Positions 10,451 through 21,400 of a DNA stretch of 64,000 nt are shown piece by piece; position 1 is the first letter of the stretch; every line of letters starts with the position of its first letter. Origin of the DNA: Macrostomum hystrix (taxonomy: Eukaryota > Platyhelminthes > Macrostomidae); the NCBI GenBank assembly GCA_950097015.1, contig CATNEN010000001.1, positions 10,500,001 through 10,564,000 of the forward strand. The letters run 5' to 3'. The translations under genes were made by a program, and so were the position numbers. The notes below the pieces were generated by a model. It saw only the letters and a list, made by a program, of their open reading frames with translations. It was not told the origin of the DNA and searched no databases.

Positions 10451-10753
10451 ATGATGATTCGTTTGAGAATCCTTCACGGAGGTCGAGCTGTACTTGTCGA
10501 CTGCCCACCCTGGTTCACAGTGCAACAATTGAAGCATCGAATCCAGACTTTGCACCTGTTTCAGGAGAGCTTATATGAATTGGAGATGAAGCTTATTTAC
10601 AAGGCTGAAGTCCTGCAGGACACCAGCTCACTATACGCGTGCGGTGTCACCGACAATGACGTCATAGTGCTCATCAACGTCAAGGAGGAAGAGCGGCTGC
10701 GAAAGATTATCCAGGATCGAGTGAGGACATTGAGAATTCGGCCTGACAAGTGA
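10451..10753 (+). CDS. small ubiquitin-like domain protein
   Basis: A 100-residue single-exon protein that is almost entirely one ubiquitin-like fold. Strand 1 is MIRLRIL and strand 2 is RAVLVDC. The helix region is FTVQQLKHRIQ. Next come MKLIYKAEVLQD (matching the ubiquitin LIFAGKQLED strand-turn) and SLYACGVTDNDVIVLINV (matching the LSDYNIQKESTLHLVL segment). It lacks a C-terminal Gly-Gly, ending RIRPDK, so it is not expected to be conjugated to targets. It probably acts as a protein-binding module. A charged, helical tail of about 24 residues follows the fold. Two ATG codons are adjacent at 10451 and 10454, so either could start it. Poly(A) signals at 10863 and 10890 close the gene. No family name can be assigned. 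Confidence 0.75.
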   Translation: MMIRLRILHGGRAVLVDCPPWFTVQQLKHRIQTLHLFQESLYELEMKLIYKAEVLQDTSSLYACGVTDNDVIVLINVKEEERLRKIIQDRVRTLRIRPDK

Positions 10754-10862
10754 TTTGAACTGATTAACTTGGCCCTAACAATGTCTTCAATTGAGGTGTG
10801 ATTGTTGCTAACTTAAAGTCTTCACTTTTCAGTAAGACTTTCAGTAAGTCTTACAATTTCGT

Positions 10863-10895
10863 AATAAATTTTATAGAAACTAAGCTTTAAATAAA
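10863..10895 (+). terminator. two poly(A) signals after the ubiquitin-like gene
   Basis: AATAAA occurs at 10863-10868 and 10890-10895, about 110-140 bp after the stop codon and just before the 20-bp array begins. Confidence 0.55.
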
Positions 10896-10919
10896 CAAAA
10901 CGATCTCCATTATCAACCA

Positions 10920-11570
10920 TCCATAGGTATACTTATCCATTACTCAGTCTACTTTTCCATACACCAATGTACTTTTCCATAACCCAGTCTACTTTTCCAT
11001 ACACCAATGTACTTTTCCATAAACCAATGTACTTTTCCATAAGCCAGTCTACATTTCCATAACCCAGTCTACTTTTCCATAACCCAGTCTACTTTTCAAT
11101 AACCCAGTTTACTTTTCAATAACTCAGTCTACTTTTCAATAACTCAGTCTACTTTTCAATAACCCAGTCTAATTTTACATAACCCAGTCTAATTTTACAT
11201 AACCCAGTCTAATTTTCCATAACCCAGTCTACTTTTCCATAACCCAGTCTACTTTTCCATAACGCAGTCTACTTTTCCATAACCCAGTCTAATTTTACAT
11301 AACCCAGTCTACTTTTCCATAACCCAGTCTACTTTTCGATAACGCAGTCTAATTTTACATAACCCAGTCTACTTTTCCATAACCCAGTCTACTTTTCCAT
11401 AACCCAGTCTACTTTTCCATAACCCAGTCTACTTTTACATAACCCAGTCTACTTTTCCATACCCCAGTCTACTTTTCGATTACGCAGTCTACTTTTCGAT
11501 AACGCAGTCTACTTTTCCATAACCCAGTCTACTTTTACATAACCCAATGTACTTTTCCATAACCATTGTC
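10920..11570. repeat. 20-bp minisatellite (about 32 copies)
   Basis: The unit is cttttccataacccagtcta. Variants (cttttcaat, attttacat, gataacgcag) appear in runs of neighbouring copies. The array starts about 25 bp after the second poly(A) signal of the ubiquitin-like gene. Confidence 0.95.
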
Positions 11571-12036
11571 TTGTTCAATGTAAATTGCTACACATTCAAC
11601 TAATCTGACACATTAAATTGTTTTTTAAATTAGTTGCAATTTTCTGCTCCAACGGTCTCTCTAGCATTTTAATTTTTCTTAAAACTCCACCATGCTAGCA
11701 AAACCAACCACTAATTGTCCCGCGTGATAGTATTCAACCTAGCAGATCAGGTTGAATTAACAAAAATCAAATAGTATAGTGACAGGATAGTCAAATATAA
11801 TTTTGGTTTTAGATACACTTTAACTTTACGTGTTTAAAAGCAATTGCTTTAGCTCGGAAGAAAAACTATATTTTTAACAAGTGCAACAAAATACACTTTG
11901 TTATGCTCGCAATTTGTCCTCGGATAGAAATATGATCAGACAGTTTGGTCACAGGCGCAGCAGACAGCACAGCTTGGATAATACCTTAGGCGGTCGATAA
12001 AACAAAATTGCACAGTATAAAAAAATTCGAGTAAAT
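11571..12036. other. unique spacer 3' of the small two-exon gene
   Basis: AT-rich unique sequence lying 3' of the minus-strand gene. No clear AATAAA was found close to that gene's stop on the minus strand. Nothing else is seen. Confidence 0.45.
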
Positions 12037-12201
12037 TCAAAGAAAACAACAGCCAGATAAGAATGGATGATCTTTTGATTGTTCTTCCTTGTACTTTTTA
12101 GCAATTCGAGTGGCCAGCAACTGATGCTGTCCGGTGTTGTGCACTAGATTTAGTGACGCTTGATTGACCTCATCCAAGTTTACATTCCGCTGGTGAAGCA
12201 G
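12037..12201 (-). CDS. exon 2 of the two-exon CaaX-like gene
   Basis: 54 codons plus TGA after a good acceptor (gtttttgttttgt-like pyrimidine context ending ttcag on the opposite strand reading). It carries the helical part and the terminal CCFL. Confidence 0.65.
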   Translation of the reverse strand: MLHQRNVNLDEVNQASLNLVHNTGQHQLLATRIAKKYKEEQSKDHPFLSGCCFL

Positions 12202-13029
12202 CTGAAAAATGTTTTTGTTTTGTAAAAAAACAATTAATAACCTTAACCAGTAAACTGAATCACACCTGAGTGACTGAATCACAGCTGATAGAGTGACTGA
12301 ATCACACCTGATAGAGTGACTGAATCACAGCTGATAGAGTGACTGAATCACAGCTGATAGAGGGATTGAATCACAGCTGATAGAGTAACTGGATTTCAAA
12401 TGAGAGTGACTGAATTTCAACTGAGAGTGACTGAATTTCAACTGAGAGTGACTGAATTTCAACTGAGAGTGACTGAATTTCAACTGAGAGTGACTGAATT
12501 TCAGCTGAGAGTGACTGAATTTCAGCTGAGAGTGACTGACTTTCAACTGAGAGTGACTGAATTTCAACTGAGAGTGACTGAATTTCAACTGAGAGTGACT
12601 GAATTTCAGCTGAGAGTGACTGAATTTCAACTGAGAGTGACTGAATTTCAACTGAGAGTGACTGAATTTCAACTGAGAGTGACTGACTTTCAACTGAGAG
12701 TGACTGAATTTCAACTGAGAGTGACTGAATTTCAACTGAGAGTGACTGAATTTCAACTGAGAGTGACTGAATTTCAACTGAGAGTGACTGAATCACAGTA
12801 TACTTGTCAAAGGAATGGCTAGTTGGCTCGAAGGAGAAATCTGTGTACTCACCTTGATATTCACTGACGAAGCGTCTCGGAAAGCGTACGAAAATAAGGT
12901 CCTGTTTGGTGTGCGCCTATCAGGCATAATCACTGGGCCAGTTCTTGGCAGAACAGGTGTGTCAGGTGTTCGAGGTGTGTCACCAGGAGAAGGTTTCTTA
13001 TTGAATGATGACTGCTGACTGCTAGACAT
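12037..13029 (-). CDS. two-exon small protein with C-terminal CaaX-like box, unknown function
   Basis: Spliced minus-strand gene: exon 1 is 13029-12853, exon 2 is 12201-12037, joined in phase 0 (AAG|GTGAGT donor, tttttcAG|C acceptor). The product is 113 residues. The N-terminal half is polar and rich in Ser, Pro and Thr-Pro pairs (SPGDTPRTPDTPVLPRTGP), so it is probably disordered and phosphorylated. The second exon is more helical (VNLDEVNQASLNLVHNTGQ, then a Lys/Glu stretch) and ends SGCCFL. The last four residues CCFL fit a CaaX prenylation box, with Leu favouring geranylgeranylation, so membrane attachment is plausible but inferred. I recognise no family. The 651-bp intron is largely a 21-bp minisatellite. 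Confidence 0.65.
12245..12792. repeat. 21/23-bp minisatellite inside the intron of the CaaX-like gene
   Basis: The first five units are 23 bp (gatagagtgactgaatcac plus agct). About 19 units of 21 bp follow, built on gagagtgactgaatttcaac. Because 21 is divisible by three, both strands show spurious 140-codon frames. The array ends about 60 bp from the exon 1 donor and begins about 45 bp from the exon 2 acceptor. Confidence 0.95.
12853..13029 (-). CDS. exon 1 of the two-exon CaaX-like gene
   Basis: 59 codons from the ATG at 13029, ending DASSVNIK before a strong GTGAGT donor. Composition is Ser/Pro/Thr-rich. Confidence 0.65.
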
Positions 13030-13496
13030 TCTGACGTTGTTTGATAACTTTCGGTAGCAATTTCATCTCTTGCATCTCAATAAAATCAATCTAATTGCTT
13101 TTATACACGTTTTTACTTTCCTAATCACGTTGAAAAAGTAACTGACGTTGCAGGCAAATTTTTAAGTTTAGAATTTTGTCGTCACATCTGAACATTTGCG
13201 CATGCGTTAATAAGTCAGTTGAAACAAATGATCGTTTCAGATTAAAATATTCATGTGATGCAGACTGTGCATGTCAGAAATTTACAGAGAGCTAAAAATA
13301 GAAGTAAATGAAAAATTTCAGGCGAAATTGACATCTGCACTTTATCGCTTGACCAGGGCGTGCTGGAAAAACCAACAGAACCTGGAACAAAATCTGATAA
13401 CTCACATCAGCTGTTAATAATAAATCTGATGCTTCATAAACCGTCACTTCTAAATTAAAATTTGTAGGAAGGTAGCCTGACACAATCAACTAAATG

Positions 13497-13700
13497 TCGT
13501 TTAAGAGCTGGACTCACGGCTAGAAGGTCAGTGGTTCGAGTCGCGACTGGAACAATTTGTGTCCCGTAGCAAGACAATTAATTCTGCATTGATTCAGTTC
13601 ACCAAGCTGTTCACCCAGCTCGTAAATCGGTGTCGTCACCCGGTTATTATTACTCGTATTATTATATATTATTAATTAATTAATTGAACTCAATTGAGGA
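13497..13700 (+). mobile_element. diverged copy of the 3.1-kb SINE
   Basis: It shares the head (gagctggactcacgg, gtggttcgagtcgcgactgg) and body (agcaagacaattaattctgc, gattcagttcacc) with the element at 3078-3393. It ends in an att-rich microsatellite tail (ttattattactcgtatta). The A box is degraded. Confidence 0.65.
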
Positions 13701-14457
13701 TCAAAGTTTCCTATTTTCTTAGCAACACAACATGTGCTAAAAAACTGGGAATTTATTATTTTTGTTGAAGTTTTATTTTTTTAAACTTCATTTATAAGAG
13801 CGAAGAAAAAAAGAAAAAAGTTCAATGAGTTAAACAAAATATAGCCTTTTGTTAATATTCGAATGTTTAGGCGCGTATTTGAAAACATGTAGCAACACTG
13901 CCATTAAAACACATAGATACCCGTGCATGCTCAAATGGATAGCTATTATAACAAAAATTATGCCATTGAGTGTGTGGAATGAGAATACAAATTACCAAAA
14001 AACACTAAAAATACATTAAAAAGTCTAAGTTTTAACATAAATAATAAAATATAAACACAAATTGTAATGTTTCAGACTATCTATCACAACAGATTAACAA
14101 AAATATTAGCACGATCTATGCTATAATTATTGGTTGGTGCAATCGGAAAATGTACTGAAAATGACTCATTGAATTAATGGATTGTTTTCGCGATTACCAT
14201 TAAATAAATAAGGAAATAAAATGGTTTATTTTTTCCTACGTCAATGACCACGAGTTAGTTTCTCACTAACTATTTGCGTCAATTAACAGATCAATTTTAT
14301 CGTCTTTAGTTTCTAATATAAAATACTCCGAAACATTTAAATAAATAAAACTAAATAACCAAAAAAACCGATTATATGATAGATTAGTTAGATCAGTTTT
14401 TACTAAGCTAACCCATTTTTGGCATGAAACTAAAACAATGAATTAGCAAGTGTTCCA

Positions 14458-14535
14458 GAATCGATTATCCAATAGGAATCGAATCCCTGACCTTCAAGTC
14501 GGTAGTACGACTCTTTGGCAACTAGGCAAAAACCC
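14458..14535 (-). mobile_element. inverted SINE head fragment
   Basis: On the minus strand it reads tagttgccaaagagtcg, then gacttgaaggtcagggattcgattcc. This matches the anticodon-arm-to-B-box portion of the 3.1-kb SINE. No body follows. Confidence 0.55.
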
Positions 14536-15232
14536 CTTAGTCAACGAATTTAACATTGAAGCCTGAGAAACTCACTGATTTAAGACGTAGAGGAAAAATC
14601 TATAACCAACCAATGGAAAGACCAACGGTGCGTCGTCGGCTATCGAATTGTGAATAAAAACAGTCCATGAAAAAACATCAGTAACTTTTGTTTAAACGGA
14701 AAATAAATGTTTCCTAGAAATATCATTAACGACCGATATTTGGAGGAGTGCATTCGAGTACTCAAATAGCTAAATATCTCTCTAGAATAGGAATATAAAC
14801 TCACACATTAATTCAATATGAGTGGACAATGGACAGACAAAACATCGCTAAAATATTGCATTGAAGGTTGACTGCAGAACACACCAATCTGAATGAGAGT
14901 TTGCTAAAAAGACAGTGGCTAAAAAAATTTAACAGGAGATAAAATTTCCAACGAAGTTTGATTTATGTTTACAACACAACGCTATTATCTAATTCACTGT
15001 GGATTGCAGTAGGTTATAATGATTTTCTAATCTAATTCAATCGAACGGTAATGTTTGTGAGTTAAATTCTTTGTTTTTTTGATTGATTCAAACACAAAAA
15101 ATATTGTTTCGTAGACTATTCACAACAAAATCACAACAAAATCTGTTTAAGCAATAAAGCAATATCAATAACAATATATGTGCTAAAATAGACATCGCTA
15201 GCAAAATTAACAAGATTTTTGTCAATCGAAAA

Positions 15233-15238
15233 TTTAAT
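15233..15238 (-). terminator. candidate poly(A) signal of tomosyn
   Basis: On the minus strand the variant signal ATTAAA lies about 84 bp after the tomosyn stop codon (15322-15324). No canonical AATAAA lies closer. Confidence 0.4.
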
Positions 15239-15321
15239 TTGTTGCGTCACTAATTGCGGCAAGTAAACAGCTATCACTTCCGTTCAGACGTTTATATAAA
15301 CAAGCGACCAGTTGAAAATGA

Positions 15322-15459
15322 TTAAAACTGCCAGAATTTCTTGTCTTTCTGCTTTTGAGCCAGTTGACTGGCCAGATTGCGATATTCCAGCGCAGCCTGC
15401 CGCATGCGCTCCGTCTGCTCGTCCACTTCGCCAAGCTTCTCTCCGCGTTCCAGACCTTT
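15322..15459 (-). CDS. STXBP5: tomosyn exon 23 (R-SNARE C-terminus, stop)
   Basis: 46 codons including TAA. KGLERGEKLGEVDEQTERM carries the zero-layer Arg and the heptad hydrophobics. It ends KQKDKKFWQF, like the KYKDKKWYQF end of vertebrate tomosyns. There is no C-terminal membrane anchor, as expected for tomosyn. Confidence 0.95.
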   Translation of the reverse strand, partial: KGLERGEKLGEVDEQTERMRQAALEYRNLASQLAQKQKDKKFWQF

Positions 15460-18400
15460 CTATAATGAGTATGACATACATAGCTTATCAGCCTAAGAGA
15501 TTGGAATTCGGCGGGTAAGAGAGCTTGATAACACTCTGGCGGAGTGAGGTGGAGGAGGGTAAGAGAGCTCGATACCACACTGAGAAAATTGAGATGGTGG
15601 GTAAGAGAGTTTGATAACACCCTGGGGGGCTGAGGTGGTGGGCAGTCTCGATAGCACACTGAGGGAGTGAGGTGGTGGGTAAGAGCTTGATAACACTCTG
15701 GGGGAGTGAGGTGGTGGGTTAAAGATATGATAGCACTCTGGTGAGTAAGGAGAAAGCTAAAATAAATTTCAAACTCGCCTGAAGAGCGTTGGCAATCTCG
15801 GAGTTGGCTCCGCTGGCACGGGCTCTAAGAGCTTCCATATTTTGCTGCGGTCCTTGCTTGACGGTGCAAATGCCGGACATGGGCTTGCCAGCAGCCGCTT
15901 CACCGACTTTAAAATTAGGTTCATTTAAAGAATAAATTGAAATGAAGAAGCACGCAAATAGCTCTACTGCAAGTAGACACAACCGACTCACAGATCTGTT
16001 CTCGGTCGATTGGAGGAGTGCTAGCGCTGCCAAATAGATTCTGGTTAAATTTTTCAAACAGACTCTTCTTTGGCGGCTCGGGCAGGTCGCAGGGTGTGTA
16101 CAGATCGGCCAGCATGTCGTTCAAATCGTTGCTTTAAATATAGACCAAGATAAATTGCATTTAAAACCATGGAAAGGCTTAACCCAACTAATCTAGCTAC
16201 CAACCCGCAGATCAAGCTACCATCTCGGATATCTAGCTACCACTCTACTAATCAAGCTACCTTCACACCGATCAAACTTCCACCCCAACTGATCAAGCTA
16301 CCACTCCACCGATCAAGCTACCACCCCACCGATCAAGCTACCACCCCACCGATCAAGCTACCACCCCACCGATCAAGCTACCACCCCACTGATCAAGCTA
16401 CCAGCCACCGATCAAGCTACCACTCTACTGATCAAGCTACCTCTCTACTGATCAAGCTAATAGCCTACTAATCAAGCTACTACTTGCCGATCTAGCCAAA
16501 ACAAAAACGATTCTACGTACTACTATAAGTAGCTTAAGCGTTAAAATAATCAAAACCTGGAGATAACTCACCACATATCACTGCAGATAGTAATTTTTTG
16601 CACTTCACTTGGCGAACAAAAATAAACAGCGTGACCATGGTTGCTGCACTGAAAGGTGCGACCAAATCTGAAAATGGTACGATAAATCCGATATTCAAAA
16701 TTACAATATTATTATAAACAACATTGCCTAAATGAGTTGTTAGTTACAGCTGTATATTTTTATAAAATGATATATTTCGATTAAAAAACAGCTCGACTCT
16801 CGTCTTATTCTTTGAAATAAAAATTAGGGCTACACGAGTTCTGAGTACGCGGAATTCGGGGTTCGTTACATGTTTTATGTTAAAAATATGCATGGGGCTA
16901 TGGCCAGGGACCCATATTCGGGCAATAGTCTATCCGCAACCAGTCAGGAGACCATTCTGCCCATTCCGCTGACTCCTGAGCACACAAAATCACACAGACC
17001 CCCGTACGCAGGCACACATAAACAGGTGTGTACATCTGCCCTAACTTTTCCATCGTGAGATCTACCGTTTCCTTCCTCAACTTCCATCTGTTCCTCATCA
17101 TCTACCGTCTCTCCCTCACCATCTACTATCTCTCCCTCATCATCTACAATCTCTCCCTCATCATCTACCATCTCTCCCTCACCATCTACCAACTCTCCCT
17201 CATCATCTACCATCTCTCCCTCACCATCTACCAACTCTCCCTCACCATCTACCAACTCTCCCTCATCATCTACCAACTCTCCCTCATCATCTACCAACTC
17301 TTCCTCATCATCTACCATCTATCCCTCACCATCCACTATCTCTCCCTCATCATCTACCATCTCTCCCTCACCATCTACCATCTTTCCCTCATTATCTACT
17401 GATTCCCACATTATCTGCCCTTGACCTGAGCTCACAAGCACACAGATACCGTACGCAGGCATACGCTCACACAGGTGTGTACATCTGCCCTGACTTTCTC
17501 ATCGTCAAGCGGTGTACACTGTCACAGTGCCTTGGAGGTAGGCACTCATGAGCGTAAATTGCACGACAAGCCCCCAAAAACTTCTCTCAGCGGCTGCGCC
17601 CCAAATGAATGTTGCATGGCCTCGGTATCGAGGCCTGAAATCTTCGCCAACTAAGCACCGCTTGAAAATTCGGGTTTCACAGAGTTTTCAGTACATGTCA
17701 AAGCAATTTAAAGCAATTTACAAAACCATAAGCCGAAAACAAAATTAAACATATAATTCCTATTGTGTTCTGGCAATCGACAAGCAAACAAAAGGTAGTG
17801 TGAGTTTGAGAACACTTGCAACAGACACGATAGAAGCATAAAGTGATAGACTGAGTGACGAATAGACAAACACCATCGAAATATTATACCAAAATAAAAA
17901 TAAAGTTAAAATAATTGTTCCGACTAACTAAGAGAAAAATATAGTTTTTAACCCAGTGATGACCAGAAAAAAAATTAGGCCATTGCTTTTGAGTACATGT
18001 GAAGCACATAATTAGTTTAAGAGACAATAAGCAAAGCACAATTGATCAATACGCTGAATTGGATCCATCTTCAATACCTGATCAAATAGCTGTCTCTATC
18101 CAAAACACGTCTAAAATAATAGAAGATTTCAATGAAGCACGCTTTCACAATGGCTGTTAGTTTGTTAATACGAGTTTGTACAAAAAATCGACGATGCTGA
18201 CGTCGGACTGCTTTGAAAATTAGTTCATCGTAAAGGGCAGAAAATTTTGATGAATATGGTGGACTTTCACGAAAATCGGTCATTCGGTTTGGGAGCTATC
18301 GTCAAGTGGGCAGTGGGTATTTGAAATAGCCTGTGGACTTTCTACTGCTAATTAAAACGGCACAAACCTACCTGACATCCACGCTGGGTGCATAGTCGAC

Positions 18401-21400
18401 GTCCATCAGCGGTTTTAAACCCGGCAGAGAGTTCACAACAATGTGACCATTGGCTAGGAGGCAGACTAGGCAGGCGTGGCCCCTCACCATGGTAACCGCC
18501 GCCTTAGCAACGCTAGAAGTTTCCGTGAGTTTCTTCTTGGCGCAGCAGGTCAGGGATGGCAGGCTGAGTATTCGGACCTGCTTATCCGAGCAGAGGCTCA
18601 CCAGCTGCGTGTCCTCGGCAGCTGGCGGCGGACTGTACAACAGGCTGACAGCCTGCATGGCGCCAAGCATGCGGATGAGTGTGCCGGATGGAGCAGCAGC
18701 CGCCGCTTGCACTGCCCTGGCCGCTTCCGTTGGCGGCAGTTGCAGCCGGACCGGAAACAGCGAGCCGTGCGAGGTACCAATCCACAGCGTGGGCGTTGGA
18801 TTGGGATCTGGGATCAATTGGGAAGTTTGTTCTCTCAGAATGAGTGCGCGACTTAAGGATAACTGTAATTGCAGGAGGGCTGCGGGCAGTGGCACATCAT
18901 TTGATGACACTAGACCCGCTGCCAGCGAGAAGGCAATTCTGCCCATTTCGCTGACTCCTGAGCACACACGCACACAGATACTGTACGCAGGCACACGCTC
19001 ACACAGGTGTGTACATCTGCCATGACTTTCTCATGGTCAGGCACTGTACACTGTCACTGTGCCTTGGTGTTTGGCCCTCAAGGGCGTAAACTGCACGACA
19101 AGAGCTCAAGCCTACTGTACGTGGCTGCGCCCCAAATGAATGTTGGCCTCGCCGCGGAATCGAGCTCAGGACCATTGGCGAGAGAGGCAAAGAGCTACTC
19201 TGCCACTTCTGCGACAAACACGCAGCCTTCGTGACGAAGCTGTTGACTACGGAGTCTTGTCTACCAACAAACGTCACGAGTGAAACGAAGTCTTGGCTTG
19301 ATAATAACGGGTGCGCTTAATTATGAAGTAATATCTAAAATCGATTCGATTCCGGACTTCACAAAAAAACAATCCATTTAACATGATCTAGAAATTTAAG
19401 ACAAGTCTCACCTATCTTCCTTAGTTGAGCTAGTCCGAATTGCAGCAGGACCACAGCCTCCTTGTTGCAATGCTCAAGACTAGATGTGCTGCTGCTGCAC
19501 GAGCGAGAGAAGTTGTCCGATTTGTCTGAAGGCGATGGGAGAAATACGAACAAAGTGTCAGAAATCGAACTGAGAAACGAACAGGTCGCAATGTCGCCCC
19601 TAGCAACAAGCGCATGTACACACGCAGACAAACAGACACGCACAATGTGATTACAATACTAAACTACCACAAAGATTTGTGCGAACATGTTCATCATAAA
19701 CATCGGCATCGTCTAGATATTCAACGTTTCTCGTCGGGGTTTTTTCTTGTTGTCTTTGTCACCAGGGTTTTCGTCAAGAGTCGCTGAATATCACGACGAA
19801 AGGGCAGAAGATTTTGATTCCGATGGTGGACTTTCGCGAAAATAGGTAATTCGGTTTGGGAGCTATTGTGAAGTTAAGTTGCTAAGGTGGCTTAACAATT
19901 AACAAGATACAGACACACACATAGTTGCTACATAGTTGCATGCAATGTCTTATGCAGCATGTTAATGTGGGAGTTATTTAAACGTTTGAGAATGAAGGAG
20001 TCGGAAGTTGTTGAACAAAGGAAAATGAGGTTGAGAAATATTCGATGACAACTTTGAGATTATATGATAGCAAAAAGCGCTTATAAAAATTCTATTTTAT
20101 AGAAAAAATCTGCAATAGGACAATTAGTTCTTATAAAGAAGATAGCTTTGCTACAACTATAATAACGGTATTGAGAAAACAGGTTACTAAAAATAGTTGA
20201 AAATATTGTGTAAACTATGAGATTGGGTCATTGCAATATTATACTGGTTGTGCAAGTGTAAAATATGTGCGGTAATGTATGAATATACAGACTAGCTCTA
20301 TGCAATGTACCAAAAGGCTAGACAAGTGCAATATAGGCCAGAGAAGTTTGAAAGCATCAGGGAAGTTTAAATGGGTCAGGGAAGTTTAAATGGGTCAGGG
20401 AAGTTTAAATGGGTCAGGGAAGTTTAAATGGGTCAGGGAAGTCAAAATGGGTCAGGGAAGTTTAAATGGGTCAGGGAAGCCAAAATGGGTCAGGGAAGTC
20501 AAATTGGGTCAGGGAAGTCAAATTGGGTCAGGGAAGTCAAAATGGGTCAGGGAAGTCAAAAAGGGTCAGGGAATTTAGAATGGGGCAGGTAAGTGAAAAA
20601 AGATTCCAGATTCTTGCTAAGTTATCAGAAAATAATTTTCGTGTTTAGACAACAGACAATAGCATGGCGTATAAATTTGTCACAAAACAACAAAAATTAT
20701 ACAAAAAAATGTAAGCATGCAAGCTGGGCGGGTGAGTCTACACTTACAATGTGGTAACATCGACTAAATAAAATAACAGAACTTAGCATTTAAATATGAA
20801 CCAAGTAGGTAGTAGCATAGTCGGCAGTGGTATTAAAAATTAAAAGTGAAACTGAAAATAGAATAAATCATGTGTGTTAGGCTACCAAACGAAGAAGAAG
20901 CGGCTGTGTTTGAGCTGCCGGGCCCGCTAGACGGCTCTTCTAAACTACGAACGAAGTGGGACGCGGCGTGCGAATAATTAACCCTAAGGTAGTGCTGCTG
21001 CTGCTGCTGCTGCAGCGGCTGCGGCTGATAATAGCGAGCAACGACGACTTCGCTAGTCTGACCTTGACTGCGGGCCCGCTTCAGTTCGGCTCGGGTGGTG
21101 GCGGCCGAGGCGGCTGCGGCTACGACTGAGCCTCCGGAAGCACTGGACGGATTATCGGAGCGTCGGACGTAGCGGCCGGGAGCTGCTGGAGTAGCTGTGG
21201 GCTGCGGAGGAACCAGCGGCGGCGTTGGCTGCTGCTGCTGCTGCTGCTGCTGAGAGGAGGCCATTGTCGATAGGCACCCGGAGCTGCCGGCGACGCCGTG
21301 ATGAAGCTGATGATGCTGATGCTGCTGTTGCTGCTGCTGAGCTGGCAAACCGTTGGCCTGTTTTTACAGACAGAGACAGAAACAGAGCAGAGCGAAGGAA

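Larger units (their letters stand above)
13030..15230. other. AT-rich intergenic region with SINE remnants
   Basis: About 2.2 kb between the CaaX-like gene and the tomosyn 3' end. It has many short poly-A/T runs, a diverged SINE at 13.5 kb and an inverted SINE head at 14.46-14.53 kb. I found no convincing coding exon. Confidence 0.5.

Noticed and set aside
18862-18994. Upstream extension of tomosyn exon 19 as an N-terminal coding segment (ICVRVCSGVSEMGRIAFSLA)
   Set aside because: This stretch is SINE body, shared with copies A and C in non-coding positions. It lies before the in-frame acceptor.
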